Shown here: piece after piece, positions 43,544 to 50,803 of the stretch
Layout: each line of letters opens with the position of its first letter
How positions within the stretch are numbered: position 1 is the first letter of the stretch
Assembly: GCA_032388755.1 (NCBI GenBank)
Contig: CP135593.1
Span: 682,001 to 746,000 of the forward strand
Source: Neisseria sp. DTU_2020_1000833_1_SI_GRL_NUU_006
GTDB lineage: Bacteria > Pseudomonadota > Gammaproteobacteria > Burkholderiales > Neisseriaceae
Reading direction: 5' to 3'
DNA length: 64,000 bases
Notes under the pieces: model-generated
Seen by the model: only the letters and a program-made list of their open reading frames with translations
Database searches by the model: none
Told to the model about the DNA's origin: nothing
Translations under genes and position numbers: made by a program

Positions 43544-45901
43544 TCAGTTTCTATTAATCAGTTTGTCATTCATTGCCTGCGACGCTTCACGGGCGGCGCG
43601 GGCGGATTTAAGAACGCTTTCGACGGTGTCGTATTGCGGTTTTTGGTAGCGGACCGTCTTCGCGCGGATATTGGCTTCGTCGGCGGCTTTGATGGCGGCG
43701 AAGTCAAAAACAGGTTCTTTCGGGGTCAGTCCGCTGACGAGCGGACGGCGCAGTTTCTCGATACCGTGGATGTATTCGCGGTAGTTTCGTTGTTCTTTTC
43801 GGGCGGCTTCGCCACGGATGGCGGTGTCTTTCGCTGCTGCTTCGATTTTTTCGCGTGTTTCGCGGCTCATGTATCCCAGTTCCTCGATGCTGGCCATATC
43901 AATCATGTCTTTTTGATATTCGTTTTCCAGTTCCGGGCTTAATCCGGCGTTTGCCAAACCGACGGCGTTTTGCACCGAAAAACCGTGTTTCCAAATAAGC
44001 CATTCGGCGGATTCGGTTTTTTCTAAGTCGGTCAGGGTTGCCGCCGCTGGGCGACTGCTTAATTTTTGTGCAGATTTGGGGTCGAATTTCATTTTCGTAG
44101 AGTTATTGACACAAGTCCAAGCGGCGGCGGTGCCGCCGTTTTTTTTCAAAACCCACGAATGGACGCGCGAAATTTCGACGCGTCCTGTGGCTTTTTCGTA
44201 AACGCCCATGATGCGGTCGGCAGGAATTTCGCCGTAGCAGTTCGGCTCTTTCGCCTCTTCGCGGTACAGTCCGAGACGGACGTTTTTGCGCGATACGGAC
44301 TCGCCGCCCAAAAGGACGGTAAAACGCATCCAGTCGCCCATGTCGGCAGCCTGTTGGGCGAGCATTAAAAGGTCGTCTGAAGCGTCGGGGTTGATTCGGC
44401 GCAGTTCGCGCCAGATGGTAACGGGGCAGCCGCCAATTTGCTGGAACTGGCGGATACCGTGATGACTTGCCCATGCGTCCACGCGGACGGCGGTTTCCGC
44501 CATGCTCAACAGCGCGTCAGACTCATAGTCAACACCCAAGCCATCGCCGCTTTGACTTTTGCCGTCGATGTTTTTGGCGATATATTTGGCGATATAACCG
44601 GCAGCCGAGCCGCGCGCCCAGTTGATGGCTTCAAAGTCAACGCGGGCAGAGGCGGGACTTTGCTTCCAAAATTTAAAATATTTGGATTCCCAGAATTTCG
44701 CCTCGGTTTTCAGACCGGCGCGGATGGCGGCGAGCGTAGGCGCGCTGCCTTGTTTTGCACGGATTTTTGCTTGGATTCGGCGGGCTTCCGCGTCCGCTTC
44801 TTTCGCAGTCGCCAAGTATTTCAAACCCAGCTCTTCGCGGTTTTCTCGGCAAGCGTGTTTTGCCACGACGCGGCGGAAGGCAAGGCGGTGTTGCTCTTCC
44901 ATGAAGACAAGGCCGTGCCAGTGCGGCGTACCGTCATGATGCGGCTCGGCAACGCGGAAACCGTAGATTTTGATTTTCAGACGGCCTAATTCTGCACAGA
45001 CACGCGCCCATACTTTATTTAAGTATTCCTGCGCCTGCGACGGCATTTCTCCGCTGAATTTCTCGTTCGGCTTGCCGAAGTGGTGCATACGGTGCATACG
45101 GGACGGGCAGGTAATCGTAAAGAATTCGCCGACGTGGTTTTTCAGGCGGGCGATTTCCTCGAAGCCGCGAATACGCACCATCAATTCGGCGCGGCGCAGG
45201 GCGGGGTTTGAGACAGAGACTTCGGACAAAGCCTCAAGCGTAAATTCTTGCCCCAGCTCATTAATCGCAATCATGGTTTGCAGCATGGCAAGGTTGCGAC
45301 GCTTTTGCGCCAAACGGCGGAATACCGCTTCATCAGAGGCATAGAGTCCCGTTTTGCGGGACACAAAGCCAGCCTCGCGGCGGTAGCGTTCGGCGGCGCG
45401 CGCGAAAATGCGGCGAAGCTGGCGACGCCAAAACTTCGGAGCTTTCAGACGAGCCTCAATCGCTTCGGGGATTTTGTCCTTGAATACTTTTTTTGTATCG
45501 ATGCCGTATTCGGAAGCGGCATAGTGGATCAGACCGGCGAGACTCCAGCCGATACGTTTTTTAAAATAGATGTCCTTGGCTGCGTTATCAGCAAGGACGC
45601 GGATGTCATCGTCCGAAGCGTCCAAACCTGCCGAACGGACGGCAGGCGGCAGAATGGTCAGATTGTCGAGCAAGGTTTTCAGACCGTCTTCGGCGCGGAC
45701 ACGCGCGGCGGCGGGCTGAATGCCGCCGTCCAACTGACGGACGACCAAATCGGTAAAGAACGAGCGCGCTTTTGACGCCTCGGCAGGTTTCAGGCTTTCA
45801 AATCCTTCGTGCAATACAGGCGGAATCAGCAAAAAGGCTTTGGCGGCGTAGTCTTGCTGCGCCGCCCTGCCTTTAATAACGTTATTGCTGATATTTCCCA
45901 T
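43544..45901 (-). CDS. Phage replication initiation endonuclease A (HUH type)
   Basis: A 785-residue homologue of P2 gpA, which nicks the origin and starts rolling-circle replication. The HUH metal motif is in EPHHDGTPHWHGLVF near residue 330, and the paired catalytic tyrosines are in GYIAKYIAKN near residue 450. The phage origin is expected within this gene but I cannot place it. An uptake word lies in the coding sequence at about 44370. Transcribed leftward from regulatory repeat copy 1. Confidence 0.9.
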   Translation of the reverse strand: MGNISNNVIKGRAAQQDYAAKAFLLIPPVLHEGFESLKPAEASKARSFFTDLVVRQLDGGIQPAAARVRAEDGLKTLLDNLTILPPAVRSAGLDASDDDIRVLADNAAKDIYFKKRIGWSLAGLIHYAASEYGIDTKKVFKDKIPEAIEARLKAPKFWRRQLRRIFARAAERYRREAGFVSRKTGLYASDEAVFRRLAQKRRNLAMLQTMIAINELGQEFTLEALSEVSVSNPALRRAELMVRIRGFEEIARLKNHVGEFFTITCPSRMHRMHHFGKPNEKFSGEMPSQAQEYLNKVWARVCAELGRLKIKIYGFRVAEPHHDGTPHWHGLVFMEEQHRLAFRRVVAKHACRENREELGLKYLATAKEADAEARRIQAKIRAKQGSAPTLAAIRAGLKTEAKFWESKYFKFWKQSPASARVDFEAINWARGSAAGYIAKYIAKNIDGKSQSGDGLGVDYESDALLSMAETAVRVDAWASHHGIRQFQQIGGCPVTIWRELRRINPDASDDLLMLAQQAADMGDWMRFTVLLGGESVSRKNVRLGLYREEAKEPNCYGEIPADRIMGVYEKATGRVEISRVHSWVLKKNGGTAAAWTCVNNSTKMKFDPKSAQKLSSRPAAATLTDLEKTESAEWLIWKHGFSVQNAVGLANAGLSPELENEYQKDMIDMASIEELGYMSRETREKIEAAAKDTAIRGEAARKEQRNYREYIHGIEKLRRPLVSGLTPKEPVFDFAAIKAADEANIRAKTVRYQKPQYDTVESVLKSARAAREASQAMNDKLINRN

Positions 45902-45932
45902 GATTTTTTCCTGTAAAAGGTCGTCTGAAATA

Positions 45933-46021
45933 CCCGTCTGTCCGAGTAGTCAAGCGTCTGTCCGCTTTGTCTTTGCTCCGTTAGAATGGAAGCTCCTAAA
46001 CAACCTTCCCGGAGACTTGAA
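45933..46021. promoter_or_regulatory. Bidirectional regulatory repeat, copy 1 (divergent)
   Basis: The most diverged of four related intergenic repeats. It keeps CGTCTGTCCG twice at a 20-base step, around TTGAC on the minus strand, and ends in GGAG before a plus-strand start. It separates gpA (minus) from the 163-residue gene (plus). Confidence 0.65.
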
Positions 46022-46513
46022 ATGAAGCTCAATCGCGAACTTCAAAGAAAAATATTGTCAGTCCTGACAGAGTGCTTCCCCAAAGACCCGCCACCAAATT
46101 TCCTTCATACCTTGCGCGCCGAATACGGCGAGGATGAAACAGACGGCAATCTGATGTATTTGGAAATGCACGGACTGGTCAACGTCAAACTTACCCACTT
46201 CGTAAGCGGGGCGTATTCCATCGATTATGTGAAACCGACCGAAAAGGCTTTTGATTTCCTTGCCGAAGACGGCGGTCTTTCTGCGGTTTTAGGGGTCGTT
46301 ACGGTCAGACTGGATGCGGAAACCCTGCGGGAATTGGTCGCCTTGAAAATAGACAAGGCAGACATTCCGACCGGTCAAAAAGAAACTCTGCTTAAAATTA
46401 TTCGCTCTCTGCCGGAGGAGGGGTTAAAGCGGTTATCGTCCCGATTGATTGAGTTCGCTTTGGACAAGGGCGCGGATTTAGTGAAACTGCTTGATATATC
46501 CGGCGGCCTCTAA
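46022..46513 (+). CDS. Hypothetical phage protein, plus-strand gene of repeat unit 1
   Basis: A 163-residue protein of unknown function starting at an ATG with GGAG upstream. The first 80 residues look like a winged helix (DGNLMYLEMHGLVNVKL...YVKPTEKAFDFLAEDGG); the rest is helical with a LSSRLIEFALDKGADLVKLL end. Its 3' end overlaps the convergent small gene by 116 bases, a pattern seen in all four repeat units. Confidence 0.65.
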   Translation: MKLNRELQRKILSVLTECFPKDPPPNFLHTLRAEYGEDETDGNLMYLEMHGLVNVKLTHFVSGAYSIDYVKPTEKAFDFLAEDGGLSAVLGVVTVRLDAETLRELVALKIDKADIPTGQKETLLKIIRSLPEEGLKRLSSRLIEFALDKGADLVKLLDISGGL

Positions 46514-46664
46514 TCGTTGCCAAGTGGCGAAATCGGATGCTTCCGACTTCGCCCAACTCCATATCAAATTCTTCAATCGTGCGGTCTGAACATTCAGGCT
46601 CGGATACCATCAGTCGATTACCGGTATCGCACCATATGTACTGGTCGGCTTCATATATCTGCAT
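46398..46664 (-). CDS. Hypothetical phage protein, last gene of the Ogr operon
   Basis: An 88-residue protein, not recognised. The first 60 residues look protein-like (MQIYEADQYIWCDTGNRLMV) while the Pro-rich end lies in the overlap with the plus-strand gene. It begins ten bases after the preceding small gene, so it is probably translated from the same message. Confidence 0.5.
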   Translation of the reverse strand: MQIYEADQYIWCDTGNRLMVSEPECSDRTIEEFDMELGEVGSIRFRHLATIRGRRIYQAVSLNPRPCPKRTQSIGTITALTPPPAESE

Positions 46665-46673
46665 GGTTTCATC

Positions 46674-46808
46674 TCAATGCTTAAAATAGTCCTGAATTCT
46701 TTCTTCGATTTCCGCGTCCAGCTTCTTCTGCTCGATTTTGTAATCTACATAGAGCCAAGCAGCGAGCGCGGCGGCAAAAACAATGCCGATGACTGCGATG
46801 ATGCTCAT
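46674..46808 (-). CDS. Small membrane protein
   Basis: A 44-residue protein with one N-terminal helix (MSIIAVIGIVFAAALAAWLY) and a charged tail (KIEQKKLDAEIEERIQDYF). It has a perfect AGGAGGTG ribosome site and its ATG overlaps the preceding stop (ATGA), both strong signs of a real gene. Function unknown. Confidence 0.7.
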   Translation of the reverse strand: MSIIAVIGIVFAAALAAWLYVDYKIEQKKLDAEIEERIQDYFKH

Positions 46809-46999
46809 TGCCCCACCTCCTGTGGAATTTCAGCGTCGCCGCCCATGTGGTCGAATGTCGGCGATTCGTAAGCGCGTACAACGTCCGTTTCAGGCAGCGT
46901 TTGCGGCGGATTCGGTATGTTTCCGTGGGTCGAACCAAGCATAAAAGACGAGGCGGCGAGCATCAGGGCGAGGATGATGTAGCGGATTTTGATTTTCAT
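46805..46999 (-). CDS. Small exported or membrane-anchored phage protein
   Basis: A 64-residue protein with a hydrophobic N-terminus (YIILALMLAASSFMLGS) and a polar remainder. Overlaps the next gene by four bases. The pair of tiny membrane proteins might affect superinfection or lysis timing, but this is a guess. Confidence 0.6.
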   Translation of the reverse strand: MKIKIRYIILALMLAASSFMLGSTHGNIPNPPQTLPETDVVRAYESPTFDHMGGDAEIPQEVGQ

Positions 47000-47022
47000 G
47001 ATATTTCCTTGTCGGGTCGGGT

Positions 47023-47490
47023 TCAGGCAGCTTTAAGGTCGTCTGAAACAGGGTTTACTTTCATTTTTCTGCCGGCGTATGCAGCGCGGGCTATTTTTTC
47101 GTCTATGGCTTCAAGCTGCCGGGCGGCTTCGGAAAGCTGGAGAACCGGCAAACCCAAGCTGTACACTACGTTTTGCTGATTCAGCATGTTGCCCAGCCGG
47201 GCGATTTCCTTTATCAACTTCTGACTATCTGCCAGAGCCTTGCTTTGCTCCGGCGTAACCAGCCAACCCCTGACGACTTCCGTATCGTTGTACGCCGTCA
47301 ACGGCTGACGGTCTGTATTTCGTTCCAAGAGCGCGTCGCGCTCCAAGCCGTTCATGATTTTTGCGTTTTTGGTTTTACTGCTTGCCAACGTTTCACCGAT
47401 ATTTCGAATTGCATCAGCATGGGCTTTAGTCTTGAAAAGACGCGACTGCCGCCCTGAGAATCCCCATTTCTGGACGATTTCGCCGTTCAT
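47023..47490 (-). CDS. Hypothetical phage protein in the Ogr operon
   Basis: A 155-residue, mostly helical protein without membrane segments or a motif I know. It lies 13 bases after the ogr-like gene. In-frame uptake-word sequence encodes the PVSDDLKAA end. Confidence 0.6.
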   Translation of the reverse strand: MNGEIVQKWGFSGRQSRLFKTKAHADAIRNIGETLASSKTKNAKIMNGLERDALLERNTDRQPLTAYNDTEVVRGWLVTPEQSKALADSQKLIKEIARLGNMLNQQNVVYSLGLPVLQLSEAARQLEAIDEKIARAAYAGRKMKVNPVSDDLKAA

Positions 47491-47502
47491 TTTTCTCTCC
47501 CT

Positions 47503-47805
47503 TTACAACAGATTTTTCTGACTGCTTTCGCCGTGTTGTTCGATGATTTCGTCTGCCGTCATCTGCGGCGGCACCAAGGCAGGGTTTTGATGCAGCGGAC
47601 TGGGCGGGGAGATGGTTTTAATAACTTCCGTCGCCGCCACGCCCGACCAGCCGCATGAAGCATTCAGGCATTGCACCGAGCTATAACGGACGAGGTCTGT
47701 CATCTTCCGACTCGCCGTTACCTTGCAGCGGCTGCCGCAGCAAGGGCAGGTAATCTGTACCCGCATATTTCCGTGTTCCGCCTTACTGATGTTGCGCTGC
47801 GCCAT
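47503..47805 (-). CDS. Ogr/Delta-like late gene activator
   Basis: A 100-residue zinc-finger protein: MRVQITCPCCGSRCKVTASRKMTD followed by VRYSSVQCLNASCGWSG, the Ogr/Delta pattern (Cys x2 Cys ... Cys x4 Cys). P2 Ogr binds TGT-N12-ACA sites and RNA polymerase alpha to switch on late genes. Start chosen at the ATG with GGAG eight bases upstream. Unlike P2, it sits among early genes, not behind gpD. Confidence 0.8.
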   Translation of the reverse strand: MAQRNISKAEHGNMRVQITCPCCGSRCKVTASRKMTDLVRYSSVQCLNASCGWSGVAATEVIKTISPPSPLHQNPALVPPQMTADEIIEQHGESSQKNLL

Positions 47806-48055
47806 TTTCATCTCTCCGTTTCAGGTCTGCCGATGCGGCTTCAAAGGCGCGCAGATACATTTCCGCGTATTCCAGCGCAGCCTCGGCGGCGAATGCCGAC
47901 AACGACTTACCGGAGGCAAAGGCAGCCTGCTCGAGTAAATCCAACTCTTCGCCGTAGGCTTCGATTTCAATCACGCCGAACGGCGCGCGCGGCGCGGCGG
48001 GATACACATCGGCGGCGCGATGGTCTTCGATTTTGTGAATACAGTATTGGCACAT
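47783..48055 (-). CDS. Hypothetical phage protein, first gene of the Ogr operon
   Basis: A 90-residue protein opening with MCQYCIHKIEDH and carrying an Ala/Glu-rich helical half. It follows regulatory repeat copy 2 and overlaps ogr by 23 bases. Function unknown. Confidence 0.65.
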   Translation of the reverse strand: MCQYCIHKIEDHRAADVYPAAPRAPFGVIEIEAYGEELDLLEQAAFASGKSLSAFAAEAALEYAEMYLRAFEAASADLKRRDENGAAQHQ

Positions 48056-48078
48056 GACGTTTCCTTTTTTGGTTGATG

Positions 48079-48166
48079 CCGACTGTCCGGCGGGTCAAGC
48101 GTCTTTCCGCTTTGTCATAACCCCGTTACAATGTCATTTCCAGTAACCGTAAACGGAGTAATTAAA
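48079..48166. promoter_or_regulatory. Bidirectional regulatory repeat, copy 2
   Basis: Shares nearly all positions with copies 3 and 4: CTGTCCGGCGGGTCAAGCG, CGTCTTTCCGCTTTGTCAT, CCGTTACAATGTCATTTCC and an AACGGAG ribosome site. TGT-N12-ACA, the Ogr consensus, spans 48114-48131. It separates the Ogr operon (minus) from a 58-residue gene (plus). Confidence 0.75.
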
Positions 48167-48343
48167 ATGAGACTTTCCGAATTTGAAGTTTTACAACTTG
48201 CAGCTACTTTAGTCGCCCCTTATGCCAGCCGTTATGTAAGGGATGATCAATATGTTGAACATATGTTCTACATTGCTGAAGCCATTAAGAGCGAACTTCA
48301 TAAACGAAAGCCTAAAGGCAGCCTTGAAATTGATTTGAGTTAG
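48167..48343 (+). CDS. Small helical phage protein, plus gene of unit 2
   Basis: A 58-residue protein (MRLSEFEVLQLAATLVAPYA...) with GGAG eight bases upstream. Its layout, an N-terminal helix with LxLxxxL and a second helix with AEAIKSEL, is like the plus genes of units 3 and 4. Its stop overlaps the convergent gene by four bases. Confidence 0.6.
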   Translation: MRLSEFEVLQLAATLVAPYASRYVRDDQYVEHMFYIAEAIKSELHKRKPKGSLEIDLS

Positions 48344-48603
48344 TCCAAATCCTTCAACTTCGTTTCAAGTTGTCGGCGTTTTGGTTTTTCCTCCTTTGGA
48401 ATCCGACCGAACCGCCGACGATTCAACCGTTTCAATTCCTTCATGATGACTCGGTTCACAGCTTCGATACCGCCGTATTCCGCCGCATTTGCCGCCATCG
48501 CCTCACCCGCGATGCGGACTTGCTCTTTCAGCAGATCCCAATCAGCGATGGTCAAGATTCCATGCTTAAACGCACGTTTTTGCCATTTACTCAATTTCTT
48601 CAT
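48340..48603 (-). CDS. Small basic phage protein, minus gene of unit 2
   Basis: An 87-residue, Lys/Arg-rich protein (MKKLSKWQKRAFKHGILTIADW... ends KPKRRQLETKLKDLD) with AAGGAG upstream. The charge suggests nucleic-acid binding, without a known motif. Second gene of a two-gene operon reading from repeat copy 3. Confidence 0.6.
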   Translation of the reverse strand: MKKLSKWQKRAFKHGILTIADWDLLKEQVRIAGEAMAANAAEYGGIEAVNRVIMKELKRLNRRRFGRIPKEEKPKRRQLETKLKDLD

Positions 48604-48613
48604 TTCATACTCC

Positions 48614-48742
48614 TTATTTAGTTTGGTTTTGCTGGCTTACTGCTGCCAGTTCCTCAATAGTCATCGATTTGCCGATTTCGGCAATCATCTTCAATGTCTT
48701 TTCCATCTGCCCGCTTCGTGCGGGCTTTTTCATTGCTGTCAT
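48614..48742 (-). CDS. 42-residue phage protein upstream of the basic protein
   Basis: MTAMKKPARSGQMEKTLKMI followed by AEIGKSMTIEELAAVSQQNQ. A GGAGCAGAAAG site precedes the ATG and the stop abuts the next ribosome site. Function unknown; the shared leader with unit 3 supports it being translated. Confidence 0.6.
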   Translation of the reverse strand: MTAMKKPARSGQMEKTLKMIAEIGKSMTIEELAAVSQQNQTK

Positions 48743-48768
48743 CTTTCTGCTCCTTGATTGGGGTTGAT

Positions 48769-48857
48769 GCCGTCTGTCCGGCGGGTCAAGCGTCTTTCCG
48801 CTTTGTCATCACTCCGTTACAATGTCATTTCCAGTAACCATCAACGGAGAAACTAAA
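48769..48857. promoter_or_regulatory. Bidirectional regulatory repeat, copy 3
   Basis: Differs from copy 2 at only a few positions. It keeps the two CGTCTxTCCG boxes at a 20-base step, TGT-N12-ACA, and GGAG before the plus start. Between the 48742 operon (minus) and the 48858 gene (plus). Confidence 0.75.
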
Positions 48858-49034
48858 ATGTCTCAAAAAAGCTATGAAAAAGCCCTTGAACTGACTACCG
48901 AACTTCTCAAGTCTGGCAATATCGCCATCTTTGGCGATTATCCGCATGGTCGGGAGCGGGCTATCCATCTTGCGGAATTCGTTGAAACCCTCGCCGACCG
49001 ACTTGAACAAATCGAATCTAAGCATCTTCAATAA
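48858..49034 (+). CDS. Small helical phage protein, plus gene of unit 3
   Basis: A 58-residue protein: MSQKSYEKALELTTELLKSG and a C-terminal helix FVETLADRLEQIESKHLQ. It is a clear paralogue of the unit 4 gene (shared SYxxAxELTxxxL and ADRLEQ/SDRLDE). Function unknown. The 3' end overlaps the convergent gene by 17 bases. Confidence 0.65.
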   Translation: MSQKSYEKALELTTELLKSGNIAIFGDYPHGRERAIHLAEFVETLADRLEQIESKHLQ

Positions 49035-49322
49035 GCCGAAATGCTCGAATCAAGCCTTCCGCCAAGCTTTCCGGGTATAGGCTTGAGTTTCTAGCCGCTG
49101 TCAGAACAACTTTTTTGATGGCGGCTTTTTCCTGCTCGGCTTTTGCCGATTCATACGCCCGCGCAATCCATCCTTGCCATGCGTAATCAATGCTACATCT
49201 TCGTAGTAGACATCACCATCATCATCAACTACGGTTTTCAGGCGGTCAGCGTCGTTTCTAACTTTGCACCACGCCTCAAAATTCATGCGTTCTACATCTT
49301 CTCTTACTACGATTTCTTTCAT
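49018..49322 (-). pseudogene. Minus gene of unit 3, frameshifted
   Basis: The frame opens at an ATG with GGAGCAGAAAA upstream and reads MKEIVVREDVERMNFEAWCK to YYEDVA; then homologous sequence continues in another frame (DYAWQGWIARAYESAKAEQE... LAEGLIRAFRLIEDA) to the stop at 49018. The end matches the unit 4 minus protein (LADGLIKAFKMIES). One inserted base near 49180-49190 would rejoin them into about 100 residues. As it stands the first frame ends at 49101 after 73 residues. Confidence 0.6.
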
Positions 49323-49348
49323 TTTTCTGCTCCTTGGTTGGGGTTGAT

Positions 49349-49436
49349 GCCGACTGTCCGGCGGGTCAAGCGTCTTTCCGCTTTGTCATCACTCACGTTA
49401 CAATGTCATTTCCAGTAACCGTAAACGGAGTAAAAA
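49349..49436. promoter_or_regulatory. Bidirectional regulatory repeat, copy 4
   Basis: Near-identical to copies 2 and 3, with one extra A that lengthens TGT-N12-ACA to N13. The shared block also extends leftward with copy 3 into TTTCTGCTCCTTG, the ribosome site of the minus genes. Confidence 0.75.
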
Positions 49437-49625
49437 ATGAGTAATTCTTACAATGAGGCTTTTGAACTGACTCGTCTGATTCTGCAAACCCGTCCCGATC
49501 TTTTGGTCAAACAGGTTGAAGATGACAAATCGGCAATGGAGAGTGCCCAGCGGGTCGTCCAGTTTGCAGTTACAGTTTCCGACCGTCTTGACGAATGGAA
49601 ACGTCACATGACTCAATCATCTTGA
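49437..49625 (+). CDS. Small helical phage protein, plus gene of unit 4
   Basis: A 62-residue paralogue of the unit 3 protein (MSNSYNEAFELTRLILQTRP; VSDRLDEWKRHMTQSS). GGAG lies eight bases upstream. The last 56 bases overlap the convergent minus gene. Confidence 0.65.
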   Translation: MSNSYNEAFELTRLILQTRPDLLVKQVEDDKSAMESAQRVVQFAVTVSDRLDEWKRHMTQSS

Positions 49626-49767
49626 AAGCCTTTATCAGTCCATCCGCCAATTTTTCGGGGTCGCTTGATAATTTAAAATCCTTACCGACCTGTTCGGTAA
49701 CGATTCTTTTCAGCAGCCGTCTGTCTTTTTTCGATAGGCGGCTTTTTTTGTTTTTCTGTTTTTTCAT
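49570..49767 (-). CDS. Small basic phage protein, minus gene of unit 4
   Basis: A 65-residue protein beginning MKKQKNKKSRLSKKDRRLLK, very basic, then SSDPEKLADGLIKAFKMIES, homologous to the C-terminus of the unit 3 pseudogene. GGAGCAGAAAA precedes the ATG. Confidence 0.6.
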   Translation of the reverse strand: MKKQKNKKSRLSKKDRRLLKRIVTEQVGKDFKLSSDPEKLADGLIKAFKMIESCDVSIRQDGRKL

Positions 49768-49807
49768 TTTTCTGCTCCTTGATTGAAATGAAATTTAATT
49801 AGGTAAA

Positions 49808-50002
49808 TTATAAAAATACGTCTGGTCTCAAATCTTCACGACGCACTCCATAACCCAGTTTTTCAATTTCCACTGCAACTTCTGCTGGGATTTTATTTCT
49901 CCCTTTTAGCCAACTATTTACAGTAGAACGATTTTTCCCGAGTCTTTTAGCAAGGGCAGCTTGTCCACCTGCTGCGTCAATAGCTTTTTCTAGATGTTTC
50001 AT
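49808..50002 (-). CDS. Cro-like phage repressor (YdaS type)
   Basis: A 64-residue helix-turn-helix protein (LEKAIDAAGGQAALAKRLGK, then NRSTVNSWLKGRNKIP) of the YdaS/Cro family. It is divergent from the CI-like gene, the arrangement of a lytic/lysogenic switch. Confidence 0.8.
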   Translation of the reverse strand: MKHLEKAIDAAGGQAALAKRLGKNRSTVNSWLKGRNKIPAEVAVEIEKLGYGVRREDLRPDVFL

Positions 50003-50113
50003 AAGAACTCCTGAAGTTTTGAAAAGTATATTTAAAATAATCTAAAAAGTAAACTAAAAATAGCCGATTTTTGTCTATTTAAAATTTACAATGTTGAAAA
50101 TATGGAGAATTTT
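50003..50113. promoter_or_regulatory. Cro/CI switch region
   Basis: AT-rich divergent promoter region. AAAAGTATATTTAAAAT and AAAAGTAAACTAAAAAT are related sequences about 22 bases apart, and TCTATTTAAAATTTACAATG follows with a possible TACAAT -10 box for CI. The exact operators cannot be fixed by eye. Confidence 0.55.
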
Positions 50114-50782
50114 ATGACTTATGATTTGGCGAAATGGGCGGTAGAAGCAAGAAAACGGGCAGGGATGACGCAAGAACAATTTGCCTTTGAACTTGGCTTC
50201 TCAACGAAGGCAAGCGTGAATGCGATTGAAAAAGGTCGGAACAAGCCGACCTTTGAAACAATGGTAAAAATATCGGAAATTTCAGGCTTCCCATTGCCAT
50301 ATCTGACAGTAAGGTCGTCTGAAAATCATTCAGACGACCTTGAAACGGCACGCTTAGATTTATATGACGTGTCCGCATCTTGCGGCAGCGGTCATCTCAA
50401 CGTCGACTATCCTGAATTGCTGCATTCGCTGGAAATACCGAAGACTGCACTTAAAGAGCTGCTCGGCACGGACAACCTGCATGGCGTTAAGCTGATGTCG
50501 CCAGATGGAGATAGTATGGAGCCGACGATACCGCCGAAATCTATCACTTTAATCAAAACTGACGTCGCCGAATTTGAATCCAGCGGCGTGTATCTTTTTA
50601 CGTTTCAGGGCTATACCTACATCAAACGCCTGGCGCGCGGCAAAGCAGGCATCATCCATGTAACGAGCGATAATCCGATTTACAGTAAATCCGACTTCGT
50701 TATTGAGCCGGAAGAATTTGATGATTTGTTTATTCACGGCAAATTTTGGAAGGTACTGCCGTTGGATTTTTTGGATATTTAG
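50114..50782 (+). CDS. CI-like prophage repressor (XRE + S24 peptidase)
   Basis: A 222-residue repressor. The N-terminal helix-turn-helix is AGMTQEQFAFELGFSTKASVNAIEKG; the C-terminal S24 (LexA-type) domain has the Ser nucleophile in DGDSMEPT and Lys in YIKRLAR, with a likely self-cleavage site at Cys-Gly in SASCGSG. DNA damage would trigger cleavage and induction. Start taken at MTYDLAKW, with GGAG six bases upstream. The linker between domains is encoded by an inverted uptake-word pair. Confidence 0.9.
   Translation: MTYDLAKWAVEARKRAGMTQEQFAFELGFSTKASVNAIEKGRNKPTFETMVKISEISGFPLPYLTVRSSENHSDDLETARLDLYDVSASCGSGHLNVDYPELLHSLEIPKTALKELLGTDNLHGVKLMSPDGDSMEPTIPPKSITLIKTDVAEFESSGVYLFTFQGYTYIKRLARGKAGIIHVTSDNPIYSKSDFVIEPEEFDDLFIHGKFWKVLPLDFLDI
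50311..50342. repeat. Uptake-word hairpin inside the repressor coding sequence
   Basis: AAGGTCGTCTGAAAATCATT and its inverse lie in frame and encode VRSSENHSDDLE, the inter-domain linker. The hairpin would form in the repressor mRNA. Confidence 0.85.
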
Positions 50783-50803
50783 TTTTTAAGAAAAAGGGAT
50801 TTT

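Noticed and set aside
45933..49436. Regularly spaced repeats as a CRISPR array
   Set aside because: Only four copies of about 88 bp at uneven spacing, with coding sequence between them; they are intergenic promoter repeats.
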